From positions 23,608,869-23,672,868 of the forward strand of contig NC_088779.1 in assembly GCF_954871325.1 (NCBI RefSeq): a stretch of DNA of 64,000 nt, written 5' to 3'. This stretch comes from Gordionus sp. m RMFG-2023 (Eukaryota; Nematomorpha; Gordioida; Chordodea; Parachordodidae). Below, one piece after another: positions 11,501 to 22,507 of this stretch. Made by a program: the position numbers and the translations under genes. Position 1 is the stretch's first letter. Every line of letters starts with the position of its first letter. The notes beneath the pieces were generated by a model that worked only from the letters and a program-made list of their open reading frames with translations, was not told where the DNA came from and searched no databases.

Positions 11501-14500
11501 TTACAAAGAATTGGGAGGCGATTTTGCAGCCTACGTGGCACCCGTAAGTTTAAATTATTATTAAATGCGTATATGCAAATAATGTTTAATAGTTAATACA
11601 ATCTAATGTAATAAAATATATAATGGACTGCAAATTTATGGAATTAAACTGAAAAATTGTTTATTTGCTATATATAAGTTTTTCTATGATAGGTTATAAA
11701 ATGTTTCAAATATTTAGGCCAACGATCTGAGAGGTGTCGAAATATACTCTGATTTGGATATAGAAAAATTTCATACATTAGGAACGGTGATTGTAGATTA
11801 TAAAGGATATCGAATAACAGGGCAAACTATAATACCAGGTTTTTAAACGAAAAAATAATTTCCGATTTCTTTTCGCATAATAATGTGAAAGATTGATAAT
11901 GAATGGGAGGGTGGAATTCATAAAATATCCGAGCGGAAAGAAAGTTATAAATATTTTATACCTTCTTCCAGGAATATTGGAACGAGAGCAGGAGGAATTA
12001 GTTGTTTACGGGAGCATCGATTCTAGCCCTTCGCCCGTCACCAACAATTCTAATTTACCTAATGGTAAAAATGAGGATGAAACCGTGTCCCATCAGAAAA
12101 GCGTTGATAAAGTTATTATTAGAACCAACGTTGAATACGATAAAATACTCAAAGAAATAGCCTCCAAACTTAGGGTTAGCACTCATAGAGTGTATAGTGA
12201 TAGCCCATCCAAAATGGCCGTTATTCCAAAGACCGAGATTAATGGAGAATTATCTACCATCGATCATATTGATAAAGTTGACTGCGAAATAATTGAATTG
12301 CATACGTCTTACGAATGCAAGGGGATCATAGGCAATGATCTTAGGCGTTATATATTAGATTTATTCCGCACTCTTCCTTCCGATCTCAATTTCTTACCAG
12401 GTATTTATATATACTATATCACCTCCCCTCTCCAATTTTAACTCTAAACAATTTTTACATACCCTTTGTTTATATTTTTCTCTTTAGTTGACGGATTCAA
12501 ATTAAGCGCCGAATCGAGAAAATTGGGACTACCGCAGAAGTACAAACATCAATTATGCGTCTTAAGGCCCGAACTGGTTGAAGCCTTTGTTGAATATGTA
12601 ATAAATTTAGCCTTGCCTCCCCAACTCTCAGAGAAACAGGATAAACACAATATACCAAATAATGACAAAACAGGAGAAATACACGAACAAGGAGAAAAAA
12701 ATGAGCTAGACTCGGATCATATAATCACGGAAGATATGATGAGTATGAGTAGTCTTATGTTGACCGATGAGAATGGTATCACTAACGGTTCCCAAGAAAG
12801 TCGCCTACAAAAATTTTTCAAATTTAAATGATTGCGATGGCTCCAGTAATTCCGGCATCTCATTCGGAAGACAAGGACTCTGCAATCGATTCTATGGTAT
12901 GTTTTAAGCTATATCCACAAGCTGACCACTCAAGAACTGTTCATACTAGAGTTGTGTATATATAGCATAATTATTTTCCAATTATCTTAATATATTTAAA
13001 AAAGTGGTCAGTTTGATTTTTTTTGAGTAATTTTTTAACTTAAAAACTTTTAATAAATATATATAACCATTAAATATTTTTTTATTATGGGTATATATTT
13101 TTTATTTTCTAAAATAAAACCTTAGCAATTTATAATGCAACCTTAACCGCTATGCACTTAGAAATAATGAATGATATAACATGTGATGTGATTTTCTAGC
13201 GCCTAATTTTTCTTTATGCGAGGCCTAATAAATTTAGGCTTTTGCCCTTCTGTGACGCCACTGAAATATATATTATATATTGTTTAAGGATATTAATGGT
13301 TTAGAAGATAGAGAAGATAGCGATGAGGATATTTCACCCACAAACATATTAAAGCCCGAAATATTAATGAATCATATCAATGGTATATAAACATTTCCAT
13401 TTCAGCTCTAACTTTATGTATTACTATATTTTTTCACATTTTTAGATATCAATTCAGAAAAATTATTTTATAACGGCGTAGATAAAAGTAAAGACTCAAG
13501 ATTCCTCTTCCGAAATTAAATTAAAATTACGTACTAAATTTTCCTTATCCCTCGAGGACCTTAAATTCAATCCTGACGCATTCTTAAAGAGCGTACGTCA
13601 CGTACCTGACGATGTAATAATTAAACCCCCCCCTCACTAAAAACCGAAGAGTTTAAGTCCTTTTAATTAAAAAAAATAGAACGATTGTCAGTTGTCAAAA
13701 ATATTTCCGAAAAGGGCTGCAAAAAAAGTTACGATGCAAGGTTCTAATATGTACATTATTATATAGACTTTCGCTTAGTAAAACCATTTCATGCTTAAAA
13801 GTATTAGTAACATTTTAAATAGTGTTGTTTACGATTACTTTTGTAAAGTAACAAGTTACAGTTATATTTCATTTGTAACAGGTGTATAAGTCTTGCTAGT
13901 TTTTCTCCACTAATAAACTTCTAGACTAAACAAACGTCCTGCAGGAAGTTTTAATATAAGCCCTAGAAACCTGTTAGAGACTAGTGTTCAACATTGAGCC
14001 GATTTTTAAAAACGGCCAACTCAATATTTTATCCATAAAAATATTATGCAAGCCTAAAGATTTTACTCATAGATGGCACATAGGATTGAACATCTATTTT
14101 CGAAATCTTGACGCTTAGGCAATATTTTCCTGGCTCTAATGTTGAGTTAGCCGTTTTTAAAAATCGGCTCAAAACGAGGCGTTTTTTTATACCGAACTCT
14201 ATTCGACCCGAAAATAATTCTATATTCTCGACACAACTCGACAGTCAAAATTTTTTTACCCTAGAATTTATAATTATTTTTAGTTGTTATAAGAAGTAAC
14301 CTAAAATTAAAAAAAATTATAAAATATTTTACAATCAAACCATGATTTAAATTCAAAATCTTGTTAGGTTTCTGGGCTATATTTAATATAAAAATTGTCA
14401 AATAAAGATAACGAATAAGATATATAAATATTCAACATGTTTTTAAAAAAAAATGAGTTAATTTTGAAAAATATATTAGTTGTTTAACAGATCTGATTTT

Positions 14501-16485
14501 AAACTTGATCTATGAGAAATGGAATGATATTAATGGAATAAAAGTGATTAAATTCAATAAAAATTAATTATCAATCCTTCCTTTAAAAACATAGATATAT
14601 ATAAATAACCAATTGATTAGATTCGATTAGATAGTGAAAATGAGGCCATATTTTAAAGATTTTTATAGGCACCACATCCATAGAATGTACATCACTAATT
14701 TTAATTTTTTTAAAATGTTTTTTTCCCCATTTTCCAGGCCGAAAAATTGAAAGCAGAAAGAAAGCTTCTATTAGATATTGCGGATTTTGTGATATGTTAT
14801 CAAATACCGGATATGGTAAATCAAACATATTTTATATTATATTTATATATTTTATAAGTTGAATGATTTTAAAGAGCATACCGCGGTTCCGATTGACGGC
14901 TTTTCCCTTGTTGAAATGTTGCACTTGAAGGGTATAAATGTCCGATATCTAGGAATTATCGCTAAAAAATTGGAGTGCCATTCCAATCTCACGTATTTAA
15001 AAGTACAAATATCAATAATATACCTGACCTATTCCTTGAATATTGGAAAAAAAATTGATATAAAATAAAAAATAACAAGTGTAAATAAATGAACGCGATA
15101 AATTTTACATTTTTTTTTCTTTTACAATCTTTTCAATTAAATTTGTGAAACGCATGCATATGTATTGTTGAAAGTTGTAGACATTTTTGCGAACTATTAT
15201 CGTTCTACTTTTTTTGACTCGGTCATCAGTCGGACGATATTTCTCATGTCGCTGAAAAAATATTATTGCTTGGAACTAATGCGGTTATCATCAGTAATCG
15301 CTACCATTTGAGCATATTTTTTAAAAAAACGGCTGGCTCAATATTTTAGCCAGAAAAATATTTCCTGAGCCTCGAGATTTCGCTTGTTCTAACCTTTGTG
15401 CCATCTATCAGCAAAATTTTCTGACTTGCTTAATACTTTGGGGGGGGGGAATACCGAGCTAGCCGTTTTAAAAATCGGCTCAAACGAAGCGATTTTTCAT
15501 CACTAGTCATCAATTATAAATTGTGGATATAGATTTTTCCCATTATTCAGGGGGGCAACTATAATTTCTTTTTATCGAAAATTATAAATATGACTTCTTT
15601 CTTCCTTTTTTTTCCATACAACGAAGAATATAGCTCTCCATGAAATGATATCCAGGAGCGCTAAACATGTTTTTAAAAATTTAATTCAAAACGTCGAACC
15701 CTCTTACCTTTCAATCATGATTGCACATTTCCTGAATTGCTATTTAGGTTCTTACGCTGATCCAATTACCAATTTGGCATCTATTATTGAGGTAAAACTA
15801 TTTTAGAAAAAAAAAATTGAAAATCTTTAAAAAATCATATATATTTTATTTGCATATCCCAAATTAAGCCTCATAAAAATGGGAAAAAGAAGTATAAAAA
15901 GAAGAAAACGTTTAACTCTATTACGAATAATGGTAATTTATTCAATTTTAATAAATTAAAAAATGGCTTTAATAACACGTGATCAAAGGTAACACGGATT
16001 GGATCAATTTGACTCCCGGATATTTATGGAAAAGTATTTGTAAAGATGTCGAGTTGTCCTATATATATAGCATTAAAGAGTAAGTTTTACTAAAAAAAAT
16101 ATTTTTAAAATAACATTATTTATTAAGAGATAGTTATTGCAACTTTTTGACTTTTTGTACAGGCTCATGGTCATGTTGAATTTGCTATAAAAAATATCAT
16201 AAAACATTCATTTAGCTGTCGTAATTGACGTTTTCCAATATATATAAAAACATTAATTACAACGATACCAAAAATGACCACCATTTATTTTTAAGGGGCG
16301 AAAACTTCGACCAATTCTCGAAACTCAAGCAACTTAAAAAATTGGTGTTCTTACGACAATTTTGCCTTAAGTGCGGCGTTCAAATCGTTTTGAGGGAATA
16401 CGCGTTGGACAGCCCCATTCGTATGACCTTTCACGAGGACGATATTATCAACATGTTCCCCATCGTGAAACACGTGACACATAAA
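5538..16485 (+). CDS. CLUH: Clustered mitochondria protein homolog (CLU/CLUH), 20 exons seen
   Basis: CLU is a large cytosolic RNA-binding protein that controls mRNAs of mitochondrial proteins and mitochondrial distribution. Exons: 5538-5603, 5824-5995, 7803-7872, 7949-8033, 8120-8198, 9440-9590, 10994-11222, 11441-11543, 11718-11838, 11972-12400, 12488-12799, 12847-12896, 13289-13382, 13501-13613, 14738-14815, 14859-15002, 15627-15791, 15869-15932, 15989-16079, 16296-16485. All junctions are GT-AG and keep phase, except between exons 2 and 3. Conserved blocks: [19 protein letters not shown] (exon 2), NHWNPPPG (3), GFYVNQ (4/5), [11 protein letters not shown] (7), [20 protein letters not shown] (8), [17 protein letters not shown] and ECKGIIGND (10), LKFNPDAF (14), INVRYLG (16), RSAKHVFK (17), NMFPIVKHV (20). 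The N-terminal exon with the RHVRDLL block and the C-terminal TPR repeats are not found. The start at 5538 is the first ATG open into homology. Confidence 0.95.
6039..7100 (-). mobile_element. Helitron 3' part with PIF1-type helicase end
   Basis: On the minus strand the segment ends with a 7-bp perfect stem (CCCGTCA, loop TTCT, TGACGGG), then 7 bases, then CTAG, followed by T in flanking DNA. That is the canonical Helitron 3' terminus (hairpin, CTRR, insertion before T). Upstream of it on the same strand, 7072-6497 encodes the C-terminal part of a Helitron helicase. The 5' end (TC) was not located. The element sits inside the CLU gene, between exons 2 and 3. Confidence 0.8.
6497..7072 (-). 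pseudogene. Helitron helicase C-terminal fragment (PIF1 family)
   Basis: About 190 residues align with the last part of PIF1-like helicases of Helitrons. Visible blocks are [27 protein letters not shown], the [10 protein letters not shown] block, [18 protein letters not shown] and the SGTHNGHRV stretch before the end. The final barrel strand (usually an IPRI-type motif) is lost by a frame change after HRVI, and the frame continues upstream of the first Met. The Walker motifs and the Rep nuclease domain are not in this window, so this is a 5'-truncated, inactive copy. Confidence 0.8.
8199..9439 (+). other. CLU intron 5
   Basis: This 1.24-kb intron begins GTTCAC after the codons for LFDLFNK and ends TTTAG before ISPLFKR. 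Open frames at 8802-9193 look like chance and match no family. A GC-richer patch near 8920-8970 resembles the GGGCC-type words at 1.6 and 52.1 kb. Confidence 0.7.
9591..10993 (+). other. CLU intron 6
   Basis: A 1.4-kb intron. Two overlapping open frames (9748-10228) have no recognised domain and a Pro/Leu-rich AT-biased make-up, so I treat them as non-coding. It contains a run of 12 C at about 10196-10207. Confidence 0.65.
12800..12846 (+). other. 47-bp CLU intron hiding an apparent stop
   Basis: Reading straight on from exon 11 gives a TGA at 12829. Splicing GT at 12800 to AG at 12846 restores the frame that exons 12-13 need (phase 1 to phase 1) and gives a continuous acidic linker. The size fits the other minimal introns here (43-50 bp). 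Confidence 0.75.
13994..14172. mobile_element. Short foldback MITE, family GAGCCG, copy A (CLU intron)
   Basis: The inverted ends are TTGAGCCGATTTTTAAAAAC and its complement, enclosing AACTCAATATTTTA-type inner repeats. It has no coding content. Related copies lie at 15308-15485, 24718-24872, 34766-34979 and 48103-48241. Confidence 0.75.
15308..15485. mobile_element. GAGCCG MITE, copy B (CLU intron)
   Basis: Same inverted ends and inner AATATTTTAGCCAGAAAA-type segment as copy A. It lies in the CLU intron between 15003 and 15626 and contains a G9 run near 15443. Confidence 0.7.
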
Positions 16486-18005
16486 GTAATTAGATTCAAA
16501 TTATAGAATGTTTCTAATAGAGGCGGACTAGCTATTAGGGCAAGTATGCAAAAAAGTTCTCATGGGTCTCCACCCGGTTTTTGGAGGACGGTTAAAAAAG
16601 ATATTTTTTATGAAACAAATTGCTAATTGTTTTTAATGGGATTAGACAGATAATGATTAGTTTACGCATAAAAATGCGTCTTTTGAAGGTTTTAATAAAG
16701 GATTACACAGGCTTATTAAAGATAACAAAAATCATATTTAAAAGAATTAAGCAAGTGGCGTCACTAGTTTTTACAATCTCGGCTAATAATAATGCACGCC
16801 AAGTCTGCATTGTTATTCCATAATTTTTATAAATTACCAAGCATCAGAAACCCAGAAACGTCATATATTTATTTTTATGTAAATAATAAAAAAATATGTT
16901 TTCATATATCGTCTGTCACCTGATCGAAGAGTGCGTTGTTCATGAATCCGATATACCTGGTTTCGAATCCAACAAAAGGCCATATTTTTTTCTGAAACCA
17001 ACTTGGAGGGAGGGGGGTTATATAGACTCGACCACATTATTCCGCTAATATATATTAGAAAATACGTAAATCTTGACAAAATTTGGTCGTTGTTTAGCAA
17101 TAATTTGACTTGCATTCACTAACCTACAATATCAGGGGGCTCATTAAATTTTAATTTACATTTTTTTCTTCAGATTTTTAAAATGACCCTTTTTTTAGCA
17201 AACATTTTCAAAATGACCATTTTTTATATTTAAAATTTTTATATATTTTTATTTATTAAAAAACTTCTATCATAGTATTTAAAACACTATGAAATTGCTG
17301 CGGGGTATGATATATAGAATACTGGAAGCAACCTTGTGAATCCGTTAATATATATTAAAATTAAAAATAATGGGCCTTATTTATTGCATCTTAATAAAAT
17401 TTGGTCGTTTTAGGAAATTGACCTGTCTACGCCTACATATGGATCTTTACAGAGATTAGGCATTTCGGCATATAATTCAACAAATAATCAATAGTTTTAA
17501 TTAGATATCCTAATAAAAAAGGAATCATAGAATGAAATATATACCCAATTGGCATATTAATAACAAAGATATCAAGGAGAGACTTAATATATTAGCCAGT
17601 CCTCTGGCTTGAAACGACAAAAGTTAAGATTTTTTGGGTTATAATGCAAAAATTGCCTAATTTGTGTGTTAGTTACAATTTTCATGCGGTATTATATAAT
17701 CCAATCTATTGCTTATGAATTTTTAACGGTGTCAATTATAATAACCTTGGAGCTATGTCACTATAAAGCTAATTGAAAATAGGTTGCCTTAAAAATTTAA
17801 TACGTCTTGCAACGACTATAATTTTACATGTGCAGTAAGCATATTTTTTTATGTGCAATTCAAATAAGTGTGATTGCCCGAGCCCGTTCGGGCCGGGCCT
17901 AACTTTACAGTTCTCTAGTTGACATATTTATATCAAAAAATTTAAGCATGGTTAGTCTGCCAATAGTTTTAAGGTTATAATTATTAAGTTGATGAGTGTC
18001 AATGA
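16486..18005. other. Downstream of the last visible CLU exon
   Basis: This should hold the next CLU exons (TPR repeats), but none could be recognised in any frame. The open frames at 16225-16823 and 16861-17115 do not resemble CLU beyond exon 20. A GC patch near 17878-17900 reads GAGCCCGTTCGGGCC. Confidence 0.5.
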
Positions 18006-19752
18006 AGTTATGAAGTGAATTCGAATGAAGATCACGGCGTAGGGATCTATATTTATTTAAATAATATTTGCATATAGAACATATTTACAGAATATAGAGT
18101 ATATATTTGCAATAGATAATATGGTATGGACGATATAAAAGGGGAAGTCACTCTCACATTTGAGCGGATTAAAAAAATGTTGGGCGTGGTTAACTATTTA
18201 AATTTCATAATACATAAATATATAACTTGTCGATTTGACTTATATAAATTTCATAGGAAAATGATTAACAAAAAAAAATACAATAATTTGTAAATAAACT
18301 TGCGCAAGTCATTGTGGTAGCGTCATAGACCTGCGGGGACGGACATATGCAGACATCGTTAGATACGCACACTCTGGGAGCTACACATGATGTACACATA
18401 GGTGTTGCCATCATCAAACTACGACCTCTATACATTGGTGGTTGTATATCCATCACGACTTCGTTGGGGACGAAAGCCTTCCCTATTTGTCCTTTTTTAT
18501 TCGCAACAAAAAAAATAAATCGACTTATAAAGTTGGCCTTCTTTAATATAGAATAATATGAGATTGAGAAGGATAAATAAACTTAACGATTCCCAAAGAT
18601 AAAATAGCTCCACAATATGGGGGTTGGAAGAAGTCTCAACAATGGATCTCATTGTGATAAATGCAAAAAATTTCCAAATTTGGTAAAACATGTAGTAACA
18701 ATTCAAATACCACCACCCCATCATATATAAAACTTATTTCTCATGTAGCGAGTAACTGTGAGCGGAGGTTTAGTTGAAATTTAAGATAATTGAAAATAGA
18801 TTGCGCATTAGACAAGACACCTTAAAAGCTTTTCTACTTATGTCGGTGGATATGTAATTTAAATTATTTAACCAAATTCAATTTTAGAAATTTTCTTAAC
18901 CGAACTTTTATACCACGTCGTTAAAAAGGAGCAAACTGAATCCTTAAAATTTTTCTGAGCCGGAAACCCGTTATATTATATTTAATCTTGTAATTTAAGA
19001 CTGTTTTGATAAGTAATACTTTCCCGTTAAATTTATTAGTTATTTTTGTAAATAGCAATTTTTTAAATATTTTAGCTAGATTTTTTTTATATAATAAAAT
19101 ATTTTGATTTTTTTTATCGCTTGATTATAATTTAAATCGATACAATAATTAAAAAGTATGCTATTTTAATTATATTCATATTATATTTATAGTTGGTTGA
19201 GTTGATTTATCATTACAACTTACAAAAATCAAATAATATTTAATTAGATGTTGTTATGAAAGTCTTAAAGTTCCTGGGTTCGGATTGGACACTGAAATTA
19301 TTTTTATCCTGAATTAGCTTTTGGAGGTCGAGACTAGAGTGGGTCCAAAATTTATTATCATTTCACAATTGTAATTATTGGTGGAAAAGCCTTAATCTAT
19401 TACTCTAATTTAAATTTTTTTTAAATGAATAGATTTAATTTTGAAAAGGAATTTATACTAAGATAACTGACATCGACATTCAAATCCACTCCATTTATTT
19501 TTAAAAAAATTATCCATTAAAAATAAACATATTTATAATAAAAATAACAATTTTAAAATCTTTGGTAGTCTTTACACTAACCCTATTCTAACAACCAATC
19601 AGATTTTAATGGATGGAAACGGTTTTTGAATTTATTATGTTAATATTTACCCTTAGTAATAGGCCATATAATGAGCAAGATAAAATTTAATATGTGCATA
19701 GTGGAATTTGAAAAATACAGTCTGTTTTATTTTGAATATCAAATTTTAAACT
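18006..19752. repeat. Left arm of a 4.5-kb inverted repeat
   Basis: The reverse complement of this arm matches 20789-22507 with roughly 5-8 percent differences and small gaps, judged by eye. The outer edge at 18006 is sharp: the sequence matches from AGTTATGAAG inward and not beyond. The arm holds an inverted copy of an EGF-type exon (18300-18482, minus strand) and the first 41 bp of the following SEA exon. Confidence 0.9.
18300..18482 (-). CDS. EGF-like exon copy in the left arm (orphan, inverted)
   Basis: A 183-nt stretch with an AG acceptor before it and a GT donor after it, phase 1 at both ends, encoding a Cys-rich module (MCTSCVAPRVC, VCICPSPQVYD, TMTC). It is the inverted counterpart of 22028-22213. 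All cysteines are kept, and the only length change is exactly one codon. Without a visible SEA exon next to it (only 41 bp are duplicated), this copy may be an unused duplicate or part of a minus-strand transcript. Confidence 0.55.
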
Positions 19753-20788
19753 CAAAATACAATTTAATTTTTTTTTGAGGATTTTTAAACAAAAAAAAAC
19801 TCACGAAAAGAATTCTTAGTACTTATCAATTATTCTCTTCATAAAAAATAGGATTATTGAATAAATAATAAACCTATCATTATTATATTTATAATTATTT
19901 TTTCATAAGTCATTTAAAAAAAAATAAATTAATAAGTAATTCTGGAATTATAATTACAATAAAATACGATTTTATAAACAAATTAAAATAATTCTAAGGT
20001 AATAAGAATTACCCTGGCATCCAGCTAACGAGTTTAACTTGCCTTCTTTTATAAAATTATTAAATGAAAAAGAAACAAAAAATTAAATTCATAACCCGAT
20101 GACATAAAACTACTAAATAGGTTAATAAATTTTTATATATATTTTATAATAGGTGGGGTTCTAAAGAGAAAGAAAATAAAAATTTGTTATTCCTTTTTCC
20201 AATTATATCCTTTCATTTACTTATTTTAATACTTTTTTATTAATTTATTATTTTATTTCTTTTATAACGATTATTATTTTTTATAATATAAAGTTTTAAT
20301 TATTTTGAGTTTAACATATAAATCCAAATCCAGGTTACATATATAGTTTTTAATCAAAAATAATTAATATATAAAACAGTTATAATATTTATTTATCAAA
20401 TTATTAAAAAAAATACAGAATTTTTATTGTAATTAATTTTTCATTAATGAATTAAATATTTTCTTTTTAAATTTTGAAAAAAAATGTCGCATTATATGAC
20501 GACCTTTCACCTTAGTTATACTCTTTTTTTTTAAAAAAAAATTATATAACGCTAAATGAAAAAACAGCAACCTAATTTTTCAATTCTTTAAAAGTTAGCT
20601 AAGATTCAATAATAGGAATATCTCATCTTTTTTTTATTAAAATATTAATATTTTATAAATAATTATTATTAATATCAAATTTTAAAGTGATTTATAAATT
20701 TATAAACATATATTTTTTAAAAAACAAATTTTTAAATAATTTATAATTTAATTAGTTTCTATAACAATAATAATTTATTTATTTGCAA
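19753..20788. other. Spacer of the inverted repeat, with a dispersed repeat
   Basis: Very AT-rich and without open frames. The segment 20320-20660 resembles 31080-31370 in the same orientation, including a GGCGACCTTTCACCT-like word, so a dispersed repeat sits in the loop. Confidence 0.6.
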
Positions 20789-22507
20789 TTTTAAAATTCG
20801 ATGTTCAAAATAAAACGGACTGTATTTTTTAAATTCCATTATGCACATATTAAATATTATCTTGCTCATTATATGGCCTATTACTAAGGGTAAATATTAA
20901 CATAATAAATTCAAAAACCGTTTCCATCCATTAAAATCTGATTGGTTGTTAGAATAGGGTTAGTGTAAAGACTCCTAAAGATTTTAAAATTGTTATTTTT
21001 ATTATAAATATGTTTATTTTTAAATTGGATAATTTTTTTAAAAATAAATGGAGTGGATTTGAATGTCGATGTCAGTTATCTTATAAATTCCTTTTAAAAT
21101 TAAGACTATTTATTTTTAAAAAATTTAAATTAGAGTAAATTTAGATTAAGGCTATTCCACCAATAATTACAATTATGAAATTATAATAAATTTTGGACCC
21201 AACTCTAGCCTCGGCCTCCAAAAGCTGATTCAGGATAAAAATAATTTCAGTGTCCAATCCAAACCCAGGAACCTTTAAGACTTTCATAACAACATCTATT
21301 TAAAAATTATTTTATTTTTGTAAGTTGTAATGATAAATCAACTCAACCAACTATAAATATAATATAGCATACTTTTTAATTATTGTATCGATTTAAATTA
21401 TAATCAAGCGATATAAAAAATCAAAATATTTTATTATATAAAAAAAATCTAGCTAAAATATTTAAAAAATTGCTATTTACAAAAATAACTAATAAATTTA
21501 ACGGGAAAGTATTACTTATCAAAACAGTCTTAAATTACAAGATTAAATATAACACAACGGGTTTCCGGCTCAGGGGTTCAGTTTGCTCCTTTTTAACGAC
21601 GTGGTATAAAAGTTCGGTTAAGAAAATTTCTAAAATTGAATTTGGTTAAATAATTTAAATTACATATCCACCGACATAAGTAGAAAAGCTTTTAAGGTGT
21701 CTTGTCTAATGCGCAATCTATTTTCAATTATCTTAAATTTCAACTAAACCTCCGCTCACAGTTACTCGCTACATGAGAAATAAGTTTTATGTATGATGGG
21801 GTGGTGGTATTTGAATTGTTACTACATGTTTTATCAAATTGGGAAATTTTTAGCATTTATCACAATAATATCCATTGTTGAGACTTCTGCCAATCCCCAT
21901 ATTGTGGAGCTATTTTATCTTTGGGAATCGTTAAGTTTATGTTTCCTTCTCAATCTCGAACTATAAAGAAGGCCAACTTTATAAGTCGATTTATTTTTTT
22001 TGTTGCGAATAAAAAAAGGACAAATAGGGAAGGCTTTCGTCCCCAACGAAGTCGTGATGGATATACAACCACCAATGTATAGAGGCCGTAGTTTGATGAT
22101 GGCAGCACCTATGTGCGACGCATCATGTGTGGCTCCCAGAATATGCGTATCTACCAATGTCTGCATATGTCCGTCCCCGCAGGTCTATGACGCTACCACC
22201 ATGACTTGCGCAAGTTTATTTACAAATTATTGTATTTTTTTTTGTTAATCATTTTCCTATGAAATTTATATAAGTCAAATCGACAAGTTATATATTTATG
22301 TATTATGAAATTTAAATAGTTAACCACGCCCAACATTTTTTTTAATCCGCTCAAATGCGAGAGTGACTTCCCCTTTTATGTCGTCCATACCATATTATCT
22401 ATTGCAAATATATACTCTATATTCTGTAAATATGTTCTATATGCAAATATTATTTAAATAAATTAGATCCCTACGCCGTGATCTTCATTCGAATTCACTT
22501 CATAACT
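20789..22507. repeat. Right arm of the 4.5-kb inverted repeat
   Basis: Inverted counterpart of 18006-19752. The outer edge at 22507 lies 41 bp inside the SEA-domain exon that begins at 22467, so the duplication breakpoint cut through an exon. This arm carries the copy of the EGF exon that is in register with the downstream gene. Confidence 0.9.

Noticed and set aside
12829-12831. TGA in the CLU frame as a sign of a pseudogene
   Set aside because: A 47-bp GT-AG intron (12800-12846) removes it and gives the right phase for the next exon.
13446-13500. CLU exon starting at the first AG (13445) with a later frameshift
   Set aside because: Using the AG at 13499-13500 gives the conserved LKFNPDAF frame without any shift.
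18006-22507. Inverted repeat as a pure assembly fold-back artefact
   Set aside because: The arms differ by several percent with coding-like changes, and there is a unique 1-kb spacer; an artefact would be near identical.
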